From Gottfriedia luciferensis (lineage in GTDB: Bacteria > Bacillota > Bacilli > Bacillales > Bacillaceae_G), in the NCBI RefSeq assembly GCF_001712755.1, contig NZ_MDKC01000005.1, positions 1 to 64,000 on the forward strand: DNA of 64,000 bases, read 5' to 3'. Positions 29,107 through 37,244 of the stretch are shown piece by piece. Below the pieces are notes generated by a model that saw only the letters and a program-made list of their open reading frames with translations, searched no databases and had not been told where the DNA came from. Every line of letters begins with the position of its first letter. The first letter of the stretch is position 1. The position numbers and the translations under genes were made by a program.

Positions 29107-32100
29107 AGAAGAAAATAACGCAAGTAAAACAACATGGACAGTCGACCAGCAAAAAGCGATTGATTTCGAAGGGTCAGATATTCTTGTAGCCGCTGCTGCT
29201 GGTTCTGGAAAGACGGCTGTTCTTGTTGAACGGATTATTCAAAAAATCATTCGTGATGAAAATCCAATAAATGTCGATGAATTACTTGTTGTTACTTTTA
29301 CAAAAGCAAGTGCCCAGGAAATGAAAGAAAGGATTGGGATTGCATTAGAGAAACAACTTGTAAATAATCCTGAATCTGATCATTTAAGGAAACAAGCTTC
29401 TTTGTTAAATAAGGCTTCAATCTCAACTATTCACTCTTTTTGTACTGAAGTCATTCGATCAAATTACTATATGGTAGAGTTGGATCCAAACTTCCGTACT
29501 GCAGAAGAAATTGAGATTCAATTACTGATGGATGAAGTGTTAGAAGAGTTGATGGAGTCAGAATACAGTGATGAATCTAATTTAGTCTTCTTTGATTTAG
29601 TTGATCGATATACTAGTGATCGAGATGATAATGATTTACCGAAATTAATATTAAAGCTATATCGTCATGCAATTTCGAACCCAAACCCTAGTGAGTTTTT
29701 AAATGCATTCATTCACCAATATAATGTAGTCGGTAAACCAGTTGATGAGATCCCTTTTATTCAAGAACTTAAGAAATTTATTCAAGATGATTTGTTTGCT
29801 TGTATTAACACTTATAAACAAGCATTGGATATAATAGATAGCCCTGATGGCCCAATTAAATATGTTGATGTTTTTAAAGAGGAGTATGGTAATTTAGAAT
29901 GTTTATTCCATGCCTCAGAAAAATCATGGGAAGAAATTAATGTTGGTCTACAAAAAATAGTATTTAATCGATTGCCCACTATTAAAAAGACAGAGGGTGA
30001 TCAACAGAAAAAGGAACTAGTAGCGAATTTCCGAAAAGATGTTAAAAAGAATATTGATGATATAAGAGACAAGTATTTTAATCGAAGCATTGACGTTCAA
30101 TTAAAACAAATAAGTGAATTAAAGCCCCTAGTTGAAAAGTTAATTGAACTTGTTAATCGTTTCATCGTATTATTTAAAGAAGCAAAATTAGAAAATGGAA
30201 TTTTAGATTTCAATGATTTAGAACACTATGCACTTGAAATTTTAAAGGAAAAAGACGAAAAAGAATTAGTACCTTCATCGGTTGCAAGAGTATATCAAGA
30301 AAAGTTTAACGAAGTGTTGGTAGATGAATACCAAGATACGAACTATGTACAAGAATCGATTTTAAGATTAATCACAAAAGGTACGGGAGCTTCTGGTAAT
30401 CTTTTTATGGTCGGTGATGTTAAGCAATCAATCTATCGCTTTCGATTAGCAGAACCACAACTATTTATAAATAAATACAATTTATATGAAAAAGAGAAAA
30501 ATGAAAGAACTGGTTTAAGAATCGATCTTTCTAAAAACTTTAGAAGTAGAGCGGAAGTATTAGATGCAACCAATTTTATTTTTCAACAAATTATGGGAAG
30601 AGAAATTGGTGGAATTGAGTATGATGAAGATGCGATGTTAAAGCTAGGTGCGAGCTATCCTGAATACTCAGATTGCGCTGCTGAATTAATCTTATTAACG
30701 AATTCGGATGAAGAAGAAAATGAGCCTGAGTTCAGTGAACAAGAAGATGATGATCTTGTAGAAGAAAAGCTTGAACAAATTGAGGCAAGGTACGTAGCAA
30801 GAAGAATTAAGGATTTAGTTGAAAGTGAATATTTAGTAACGGAAAAGACTGGAGAAATGAGACCAGTAAAATATAATGATATTGCTATTTTAGGTCGTTC
30901 ATTATCGAATGCTGATTTGTATATAGAAGAATGCAAAGCGTTAGGTATACCGCTATATGCTGAGAAATCAAAGGACTTATTTCAAACAATTGAAGTGGCC
31001 GTCTTTTTAAATTTATTAAAGCTAATCGATAATACGATTCAAGATATTCCACTTGCATCTGTCCTACGTTCTCCAATTGTAGGACTTTCGGAACCGGAAT
31101 TAACGATGATTAGACTTAATCATAAAAATGGTTCATTTTACGATGCATGTCAAGATTATCTAAATAATTATGAAAACCGTCATAAACAGCTTTCAATTAA
31201 ATTAGTAAATTTCTTTGAACAAATAAAGGAATGGAAACGACTCGTTAAAAGGGAGACACTTTCAATCTTTATTTGGAAGGTATTAAAGGAATCTACATAC
31301 TATGACTTTGTCGGAGGCTTACCAGGTGGTAAACAAAGGCAAGCAAATTTAATTACGTTATTTGATCGTGCTAAAGCATTAGAAGAATCAAATTATAGAA
31401 GTCTATTTCAGTTTTTAAGATTTTTAGATCGTATGCAAGAAAGAGAAGAAAAGCTAGATGAGGTTCGTATTTTAAGTGATCAAGAAAATGTCGTTCAAAT
31501 GATGACAATCCATAAAAGTAAGGGATTAGAGTTTCCTGTCGTGTTTGTCGTGAATACATCTAAGCAATTTAATATGCAGGATTTAAGAGCAAAATTCATT
31601 TTACAAAAGGAATTAGGTTTGGGTATGAATTTTGTACATCCTGCTTATCGTACGACTAATACAACCCTTTTGAAGGAAACAATCAAGCGCAAGGAACATG
31701 AAGAGTTAATTTCCGAAGAGTTACGAATTCTTTATGTTGCATTAACTCGTGCAAGAGAAAAACTTATTTTAGTAGGTAAAGTAAATGATGCACAAAAAAT
31801 GATTGAAAGTTGGAAGAAAGTTGAAAACCATAAAGAATGGCTACTGCCATTAAACATGATTAGTGGTGCTAAAAGTTATCTTGATTGGATTGGTCCTTCG
31901 ATCATTCGGCACGATTCTAGTAATGCAATTAGACTCGACGATGATTTGTGGCACACAGAAAATGAAATTCAGTTTTACCCATGTCGCTGGAATTATTCTA
32001 TTGTAGATGCTTCTACAATTCAATCATTGGAAGCTGAAGAAGTAGAAAATGATAAAGTAGAAGTATTTCAAGCTTTCCAGTCAAAGGAACCGATTCAAAT

Positions 32101-32836
32101 TAAAAATGGTGAGCTTCATGAAAAACTAGAAAATCAATTAAACTGGCAATATCATCATACACAATCAACTCTATACCGACCAAAACAATCTGTTACAGAA
32201 TTAAAAAGAAAAATGCAAGAGGAAGATCCATATAGTCAAAGTTTTACAGCGACTAAAACAAAAGATTTTCCACTTGAAAGACCGAAATTTATGTCAGAAC
32301 AAAAAATGAACTCAGCTGAAAAAGGAACTGCTGCCCATGCTGTTATGCAAAATTTAGATTATCAATTTGTCTCATCTCATGAAGACATCATAGATCAGAT
32401 AAATAGTATGGTTTTAAAAGAATTAATTACCCAAGAGCAAGGGAAAGCTGTAAATAGCTTGGAGATTTTTGAATTCTGTCAATCACAGCTTGGTCAAATA
32501 GTGGCAAACTCAAATCAAAATCTTCGAGAAGTACCATTTAGTTATGGTGTTTCAACAAATGAAATTTATAAAGATTGGGAAGATGAAGAGGAAGTTGTAT
32601 TAATCCAAGGGATCATTGACTTACTTTTAATTGATGGAGACGAGGTTATATTAATTGATTATAAAACCGATCGAACTGGTGCATTTGCAACAAAAGATGC
32701 CTTGAAGCAAGAAGCAATTAGAAGATATGGTGTTCAACTCGATCTTTATTCAAAGGCAATTGAAGCGGGGATGGATAAAATGGTTAAAGCTAAATATCTC
32801 TACTTTTTCGATGGTGGTCATATTATAGAGTTATAG
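29099..32836 (+). CDS. addA: ATP-dependent helicase/nuclease subunit A
   Basis: UvrD-type helicase plus nuclease subunit, 1245 residues. Walker A AAAGSGKTAVLVERI near residue 35, Walker B VDEYQDTNYVQ near 408, GDVKQSIYRFRLA, motif V/VI FVVNTSK and LYVALTRAREKLILVG, and the C-terminal nuclease IDYKTDR. The start lies inside addB, giving translational coupling for a 1:1 complex. The stop is closed by a strong terminator shared with the convergent gerP operon. Confidence 0.97.
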   Translation: MSKEENNASKTTWTVDQQKAIDFEGSDILVAAAAGSGKTAVLVERIIQKIIRDENPINVDELLVVTFTKASAQEMKERIGIALEKQLVNNPESDHLRKQASLLNKASISTIHSFCTEVIRSNYYMVELDPNFRTAEEIEIQLLMDEVLEELMESEYSDESNLVFFDLVDRYTSDRDDNDLPKLILKLYRHAISNPNPSEFLNAFIHQYNVVGKPVDEIPFIQELKKFIQDDLFACINTYKQALDIIDSPDGPIKYVDVFKEEYGNLECLFHASEKSWEEINVGLQKIVFNRLPTIKKTEGDQQKKELVANFRKDVKKNIDDIRDKYFNRSIDVQLKQISELKPLVEKLIELVNRFIVLFKEAKLENGILDFNDLEHYALEILKEKDEKELVPSSVARVYQEKFNEVLVDEYQDTNYVQESILRLITKGTGASGNLFMVGDVKQSIYRFRLAEPQLFINKYNLYEKEKNERTGLRIDLSKNFRSRAEVLDATNFIFQQIMGREIGGIEYDEDAMLKLGASYPEYSDCAAELILLTNSDEEENEPEFSEQEDDDLVEEKLEQIEARYVARRIKDLVESEYLVTEKTGEMRPVKYNDIAILGRSLSNADLYIEECKALGIPLYAEKSKDLFQTIEVAVFLNLLKLIDNTIQDIPLASVLRSPIVGLSEPELTMIRLNHKNGSFYDACQDYLNNYENRHKQLSIKLVNFFEQIKEWKRLVKRETLSIFIWKVLKESTYYDFVGGLPGGKQRQANLITLFDRAKALEESNYRSLFQFLRFLDRMQEREEKLDEVRILSDQENVVQMMTIHKSKGLEFPVVFVVNTSKQFNMQDLRAKFILQKELGLGMNFVHPAYRTTNTTLLKETIKRKEHEELISEELRILYVALTRAREKLILVGKVNDAQKMIESWKKVENHKEWLLPLNMISGAKSYLDWIGPSIIRHDSSNAIRLDDDLWHTENEIQFYPCRWNYSIVDASTIQSLEAEEVENDKVEVFQAFQSKEPIQIKNGELHEKLENQLNWQYHHTQSTLYRPKQSVTELKRKMQEEDPYSQSFTATKTKDFPLERPKFMSEQKMNSAEKGTAAHAVMQNLDYQFVSSHEDIIDQINSMVLKELITQEQGKAVNSLEIFEFCQSQLGQIVANSNQNLREVPFSYGVSTNEIYKDWEDEEEVVLIQGIIDLLLIDGDEVILIDYKTDRTGAFATKDALKQEAIRRYGVQLDLYSKAIEAGMDKMVKAKYLYFFDGGHIIEL

Positions 32837-32837
32837 G

Positions 32838-32869
32838 AAAAAGCGATGCATCTGCATCGCTTTTTTTGT
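32838..32869. terminator. Bidirectional addA / gerPF terminator
   Basis: aaaaagcgatgca-tc-tgcatcgcttttttt, near-perfect stem, T/A tracts on both sides, between convergent genes. Confidence 0.92.
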
Positions 32870-32872
32870 GAT

Positions 32873-33088
32873 TTATAGAGTCGCTACTTCATTTTGATCT
32901 ACTAAATCAGCATCTAACGTATTAGTTGCACTTGCACCGTTTATTGTTGCCGGTAGAAACCCAGTATTACCTGAGCCCGAGCCAAAATATGATTTTGTTT
33001 GCGTTTTTGGTGAGATATTATTAAGATCTCCTGTATTTATATTTCCTTCATTGCTTGTGATGACAATTGCTCCAAGAAATGTTGGCAT
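32873..33088 (-). CDS. gerPF: Spore germination protein GerPF
   Basis: 71 residues; last gene of the gerP operon. Starts MPTFLGAIVITSNEG and keeps the NTGDLNNISPK and GSGSGNTG motifs that also mark GerPA, so the two are paralogues. GerP proteins sit in the spore coat and let germinants reach inner receptors. Separated from gerPE by 16 bases with a ggagaat-type site. Confidence 0.92.
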   Translation of the reverse strand: MPTFLGAIVITSNEGNINTGDLNNISPKTQTKSYFGSGSGNTGFLPATINGASATNTLDADLVDQNEVATL

Positions 33089-33104
33089 GAAATATTCTCC
33101 TTTC

Positions 33105-33746
33105 TTAATCGTTAATTTTTGGTTCTGATATTTCTTCTTTCTGTCTTGTTACTACAGGTACTGAAGGCACGCTTGGTACTACTGTGTGTACTGGAACTAC
33201 AGGTGCTACAGGGACTACAGTGTGTGGCGTTACAACTGGCGAAACTGGTTGAACAAGTACATCCTGATGAAGGGGTTGCATAGGCTGCGTCATCATTGGC
33301 TGTATTAGTTGAGAAAAAGTCGGTTGGGCATGAAAGCCTGGAGTTTGGTAATGTATTGTAGGTGTTGAAATATAATGTCGTATTTGATGTACTCGGGATA
33401 ACATTGTGGCATCATGAACTGAGCCGATAACGGAAGCGCTGGCTGAGCTTATACCATTATAATTGATTGAACCAACTTGGATTGTTGGATTAAGATTTAC
33501 TCGATTTAAATTTACAGTAGGAACATCTTGAAGATGTTTTGGAGTGATTTTAAAAATTGGATATATTTCAAAAATATCTCTGTTAAAATCAGCAAACACA
33601 TTTCCTTCTTCTTGAAGTGCAAGAGCGTTTGACTCCGCATTCATTGAAAATACATCCCCAAACTGTAAAATGCTCGAAAATAGTACAGTATTTACATCAT
33701 ATCTTTCTACTGCGGCTAAACGAAATCTTGGATCAATTTTAAACAT
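33105..33746 (-). CDS. gerPE: Spore germination protein GerPE with extended tail
   Basis: 213 residues, versus about 125 in B. subtilis. Residues 1 to about 120 look like GerPE (RFRLAAVERYDVNTVLFSSILQFGD). From about 120 on there is an extra tail rich in Pro, Val, His, Gln and Thr, with imperfect VVPV / VPSVP repeats. Its ATG overlaps the gerPD stop (TAATG). The tail is in frame and ends in a charged stretch, so it is a real extension and not read-through of a frameshift. Confidence 0.88.
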   Translation of the reverse strand: MFKIDPRFRLAAVERYDVNTVLFSSILQFGDVFSMNAESNALALQEEGNVFADFNRDIFEIYPIFKITPKHLQDVPTVNLNRVNLNPTIQVGSINYNGISSASASVIGSVHDATMLSRVHQIRHYISTPTIHYQTPGFHAQPTFSQLIQPMMTQPMQPLHQDVLVQPVSPVVTPHTVVPVAPVVPVHTVVPSVPSVPVVTRQKEEISEPKIND

Positions 33747-33922
33747 TAACTTACAGATAAAGGTACAAATGGTCCAATAATTAATGATTCTGGTGGTGTG
33801 TCAAAAATAGAAGATAGTGAAATATTATGAGCATCTCCAACCAAAAATAATGATGAAGATGAAATGGCTGTAAATTTTATTTCATCAACCTGTAAATTGC
33901 AATTTGTTACATTTAAATTCAT
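33746..33922 (-). CDS. gerPD: Spore germination protein GerPD
   Basis: 58 residues, from an ATG that overlaps the gerPC stop (ATGA) and ending in the TAATG shared with gerPE. Sequence begins MNLNVTNCNLQVDEIKF and contains SSSSLFLVGDAHNISLSS, the GerPD pattern. The overlaps on both sides imply tightly coupled translation in the gerP message. Confidence 0.9.
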   Translation of the reverse strand: MNLNVTNCNLQVDEIKFTAISSSSLFLVGDAHNISLSSIFDTPPESLIIGPFVPLSVS

Positions 33923-34530
33923 CCTTTATTCTCCTTTCCAATATTATGTGGTAAGTTTTGTAAAAAGGCACTATAGGCAGTTCGAATATCTCTTAACATG
34001 TGTAAAACGACTTCTTCAGAATATCGTAGTGGATTATCAGCGAAGTTTGGTTTATTTTTATATAAATCAATATAGTAAGGAATCCTAATATCCATTTGAT
34101 TTCGTATATCATCAATCATCATTTGACGATAATAATCATCTACAGCAACTCTAAGCTCTGTTTCTAATTGGAGGATGGTTTCTAATGCTTCTTCCTTTAA
34201 ATGGAAGTTAATTCTTTCTTCTATATATGATTTCAAAGCTTTCATATTATTGTCTGGTTTAATATCAATTTGCTGGTTTTCTACAGTTAAATCATCAAAT
34301 GTAGGGGCTTGAAGTGGATTCAGCCCTATTGTTAAGGTGCCATTTAAATTTTCAACTTTTAATTGGTCAAATTTATATTCAATTTTATCAATTTTTGTCT
34401 CAGGTCTTTTAGAAAGTTCAAGAACAGTAGCCTCAAGCTGAACTACTTTCGCTTTTAATTGTTCTATTATTTGGGACTGCTCATATAGTAATTGCTCAAT
34501 TTGAGTCTGTCTTATTTCTAGTTGATTCAT
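33919..34530 (-). CDS. gerPC: Spore germination protein GerPC
   Basis: 203 residues, as in B. subtilis (205). The N-terminal third is a coiled coil of glutamine- and leucine-rich heptads (residues about 2-40), followed by NGTLTIGLNPL and a charged helical C-terminal domain. The only large, non-repetitive protein of the operon; probably a scaffold for the small coat proteins. Confidence 0.92.
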   Translation of the reverse strand: MNQLEIRQTQIEQLLYEQSQIIEQLKAKVVQLEATVLELSKRPETKIDKIEYKFDQLKVENLNGTLTIGLNPLQAPTFDDLTVENQQIDIKPDNNMKALKSYIEERINFHLKEEALETILQLETELRVAVDDYYRQMMIDDIRNQMDIRIPYYIDLYKNKPNFADNPLRYSEEVVLHMLRDIRTAYSAFLQNLPHNIGKENKG

Positions 34531-34567
34531 AGAATTCCCTCGCTTTCAATTTGCTACAGGAATAAAA

Positions 34568-34765
34568 TTATGTTTGTTGCGAGGTGTGAACGATTTGACC
34601 TGGTTCAGTAATTGGTGGTGCTGCCTCTAAATAATCTCCAGTATTATTCGTTATCGTTTTTGCATTTATATTTCCTGTTGTTCCAATTTGAAAAACAGAT
34701 GAGTTTACGATCCCACCGGTTTTAAGCTGATTAATAATAATAGTTTGATGTATATATATATTCAA
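34568..34765 (-). CDS. gerPB: Spore germination protein GerPB
   Basis: 65 residues. The start is a TTG (34765-34763) placed right by aaaggaggg five bases upstream; frames starting earlier would overlap gerPA without a site. The sequence begins NIYIHQTIIINQLKTGG and carries SSVFQIGTTGNINA, the GerPB pattern. Lies 13 bases after gerPA. Confidence 0.88.
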   Translation of the reverse strand: MNIYIHQTIIINQLKTGGIVNSSVFQIGTTGNINAKTITNNTGDYLEAAPPITEPGQIVHTSQQT

Positions 34766-34778
34766 ACGACACCCTCCT

Positions 34779-35000
34779 TTACATGTTGCCAACCATTGGT
34801 TGATCGACTTGGTCTTGATCATATACGGTCGAAATACTTTTATTGTTATAAACTGTTACATTATCACCAGTATTAAACGAACCAGCACCGGCGTACGTTT
34901 GAGCACTACTTTTAGGTATGATATTATATGCATCACCCACGTTAACTACAGCGCTACTACCGATACTGACGATATTTATTACTCCAACATAAGCAGGCAT
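34779..35000 (-). CDS. gerPA: Spore germination protein GerPA
   Basis: 73 residues, first gene of the operon. MPAYVGVINIVSIGSSAVVNVGD is followed by the GDAYNIIPK and GAGSFNTGD motifs shared with GerPF. A candidate sigma-K promoter lies 34 bases upstream, which fits expression in the mother cell late in sporulation. Confidence 0.92.
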   Translation of the reverse strand: MPAYVGVINIVSIGSSAVVNVGDAYNIIPKSSAQTYAGAGSFNTGDNVTVYNNKSISTVYDQDQVDQPMVGNM

Positions 35001-35033
35001 GACTGTACACCCTTTGTTCTTTTTATGATTATG

Positions 35034-35061
35034 TATTATATGGCCATTTAACCTAAAACGT
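35034..35061 (-). promoter_or_regulatory. Candidate sigma-K promoter of gerP
   Basis: On the minus strand: AC (35061-35060), a 17-base gap, then CATATAATA (35042-35034), matching the sigma-K -10 form CATAnnnTA. gerP is a sigma-K operon in B. subtilis. Confidence 0.65.
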
Positions 35062-35208
35062 GATTGTAGACTATGTATTGTTAAGCAGTATTAATTTTAA
35101 TAATAGGAAGAAAAGGGTGAAAGGGAAAATAAAATAGATGGGATATCTATTTCTATAACCAAAAAAAATACTAGCAGCAATTAGCATAAACTAATCGCAA
35201 GCTAGCTA

Positions 35209-35364
35209 TTAGGCTCTCCTTTTAGAAGAGGTAAAGGTCGAGATCATATTCATTAGCCTGTCCAATTCCTGGCTACATAAAACTGTTTTCTTGTTCGTAA
35301 AGCCATATCGTCCCGCATAATATACCATTCGGGCCCTTTTTTTCTCTATAACATGAAGCAGCAA
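35209..35364 (-). CDS. Spo0E-like aspartyl-phosphate phosphatase
   Basis: 51 residues: an HVIEKKRARMVYYAGRYGF helix and the hallmark CSQELDRLMN that docks onto phospho-Spo0A, then a basic tail. These proteins dephosphorylate Spo0A and delay sporulation. The start is uncertain: a TTG gives 51 residues, with a GTG and another TTG 3 and 4 codons further up. Adjacent to gerPA as yisI is in B. subtilis, which supports the call. No strong ribosome binding site. Confidence 0.8.
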   Translation of the reverse strand: MLLHVIEKKRARMVYYAGRYGFTNKKTVLCSQELDRLMNMISTFTSSKRRA

Positions 35365-35828
35365 TTTAGTCACCAACTTTGTTCAAGAATAGGGAATTAT
35401 GTCTAGGTCTCACGATGTATGTAATGCTATTATACAAAATCATTTTCATATGAGAAGACATTCGCTAAAAGAAGTGTAAAACTTACAAAATACTACAATA
35501 TTCATCTGCATTCCATCTTGGAATAGTGGAAATTGAAAGGTTTTTGTAGGATAAACTATACGGAGTGTCGAATTGTAAGGAGCTATAGATGATATTGAAT
35601 TTATTTTCGACAGTAGATTACAATCCTAGATTAATATAATTTATGATTTTTAAAAATGAATATTAAGTCATGCTTTCGAAAACGGTTAATGGGTATAAAA
35701 TCATAGCTTATATTTTGAACAATTTGTGAATTTTTTAAAATCTTTTCCATTTCCATTTCATCTAGATTTTTCCTTATTCAAGCACTTATGTTATGATTAT
35801 TTAGAATATATAATTGGGAGGAAATGAA
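35365..35828. promoter_or_regulatory. Spacer with two Spo0A-box cores
   Basis: About 460 bases. TGTCGAA (35566-35572) and its inverse TTCGACA (35606-35612) are exact cores of the Spo0A box, lying between the minus Spo0E-like gene and plus yisL. No other gene seen; B. subtilis yisJ and yisK are absent here. Confidence 0.4.
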
Positions 35829-36203
35829 ATGATTCACTTACATATTACATCGTGGGTAATCGCTATTATTTTAGCTTTAACTGTTGGGCACGGATACAAA
35901 AATGGTTGGAATGTGAAAGTTGCCCATATGATTTTACGTCTTTTATACTTTGTTATTTTAGGAACTGGACTGTATTTATTTATTCACATTTCAAATAAAG
36001 AAAATATGCCGTCTAATTTGATGATGCTTTATAACGTAAAAATGACACTTGGTATTCTTATGTTAGGTGTGTTTGAATATTTCACAGTGTCTTCTAAGAA
36101 ACACCGTAAAATGGTTGTTCCTGCAACTATTTTTACAGTATTTATTTTAGCTTTATTATATTTAGGATTTAGATTACCACAAGGTTTTCACTTCTTTGCT
36201 TAA
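35829..36203 (+). CDS. yisL: YisL/UPF0344 membrane protein
   Basis: 124 residues from the ATG behind gggaggaa. Four hydrophobic segments: about 8-22, 42-58, 73-90 and 99-116, with a short charged loop between (SSKKHRK). Matches YisL in size, topology and position (yisI-yisL next to gerP). Function unknown. Confidence 0.85.
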   Translation: MIHLHITSWVIAIILALTVGHGYKNGWNVKVAHMILRLLYFVILGTGLYLFIHISNKENMPSNLMMLYNVKMTLGILMLGVFEYFTVSSKKHRKMVVPATIFTVFILALLYLGFRLPQGFHFFA

Positions 36204-36204
36204 T

Positions 36205-36240
36205 AAAAAACTGTCACAAATTTCTTGTGACAGTTTTTTT
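36205..36240. terminator. Bidirectional yisL / yisN terminator
   Basis: aaaaactgtcaca...tgtgacagttttttt between convergent genes. Confidence 0.9.
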
Positions 36241-36244
36241 GTAT

Positions 36245-36808
36245 TTATGAAAGTTGAGTTAATAGGTAGCGGTTACCTGTTGCTTTCGTAAGTTCAAATC
36301 GATGGTTTTGTTCTTCAGATGAAATTCTAAATTGGTGATATACTGAACAAACAAGTTCTCCATTATCAAATACGATGAAATTTACTCCTTCTGAAGGTGA
36401 ACCTTCAGGCTGAAATGAAAGGAAGTTGTGACAGTACAAGCAATCGTATAAGGAAAAACTATGCGTATTTAGTAGGTACGCTAAAGTATAAAATGATTCA
36501 TCGGTCAAATTTTTTAATAGTGAATCGAAGCTATATAAAAGCTTTCTTTGAATACGAAGGATATCGCCATTTTGTAATTTTTTCTTTCTGGAATACTGAA
36601 TAAGAAAATTACCATTTTTTAAAGAAGCAGGAACCCACTCTTCATTTATAGAAACTTCAAAATCTTCATCGATAAGATCCTCAAGTAAAAATGCCTCATC
36701 GGTTTCATCATCGAAAAAGACCCATTCATCATTTATTTCTTCAATTGCTCCAATAGTAAAAGCGCGAGGTTGCTTTTGAAATAATTGTGATCGGTGCTTA
36801 AATTGCAT
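36245..36808 (-). CDS. yisN: YisN-like DUF2777 protein
   Basis: 187 residues from the ATG behind tggaggtt; a longer frame of 206 residues has no site. Acidic, no membrane segment; starts MQFKHRSQLFQKQPRAFTIG and ends with a C-terminal ATGNRYLLTQLS. The middle has DCLYCHNFLSF with a CxxC. Synteny (yisL-yisN-asnO) supports the name. Function unknown. Confidence 0.8.
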   Translation of the reverse strand: MQFKHRSQLFQKQPRAFTIGAIEEINDEWVFFDDETDEAFLLEDLIDEDFEVSINEEWVPASLKNGNFLIQYSRKKKLQNGDILRIQRKLLYSFDSLLKNLTDESFYTLAYLLNTHSFSLYDCLYCHNFLSFQPEGSPSEGVNFIVFDNGELVCSVYHQFRISSEEQNHRFELTKATGNRYLLTQLS

Positions 36809-37244
36809 TAAGTAACCTCCAGTTACAAGCGTTCTGCTGTTCATTGTTAAATTACATAGGTTCAAGTGAAAAGTAGTGATTCGGACATTTTATTGAATCA
36901 TAAAATTAAGTATTTAATAGAATCTTTTTTCGTTCGAACCTTTTTTTGAATCTCGAATATTGTTTAAATGGATTAAAAATTTTACTCTATTTTCCGACCG
37001 GTATTAGGATTTATAAATCATAATAGCTGCGTTTATTTCGATTTTAATAAAGCTGCTACTTTTTTCATTTATTGACATAACTTAACTATTTTATAACTAT
37101 GCAAAAATTAAAAAAACGTATGGACAAATATTGATAAGTTACAAACTTTTTTTGAGGATTAACGCACCTATTTTTAAAAACAATAATACGATATAGAATT
37201 AACTTTAGTTTTATAGGGAAATAGCCCAGAAAGGAGAAAAAAAC
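36809..37244. other. Spacer between yisN and asnO
   Basis: Divergent promoter region of about 440 bases, very AT-rich; I saw no operator or small gene I could support. Confidence 0.35.
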
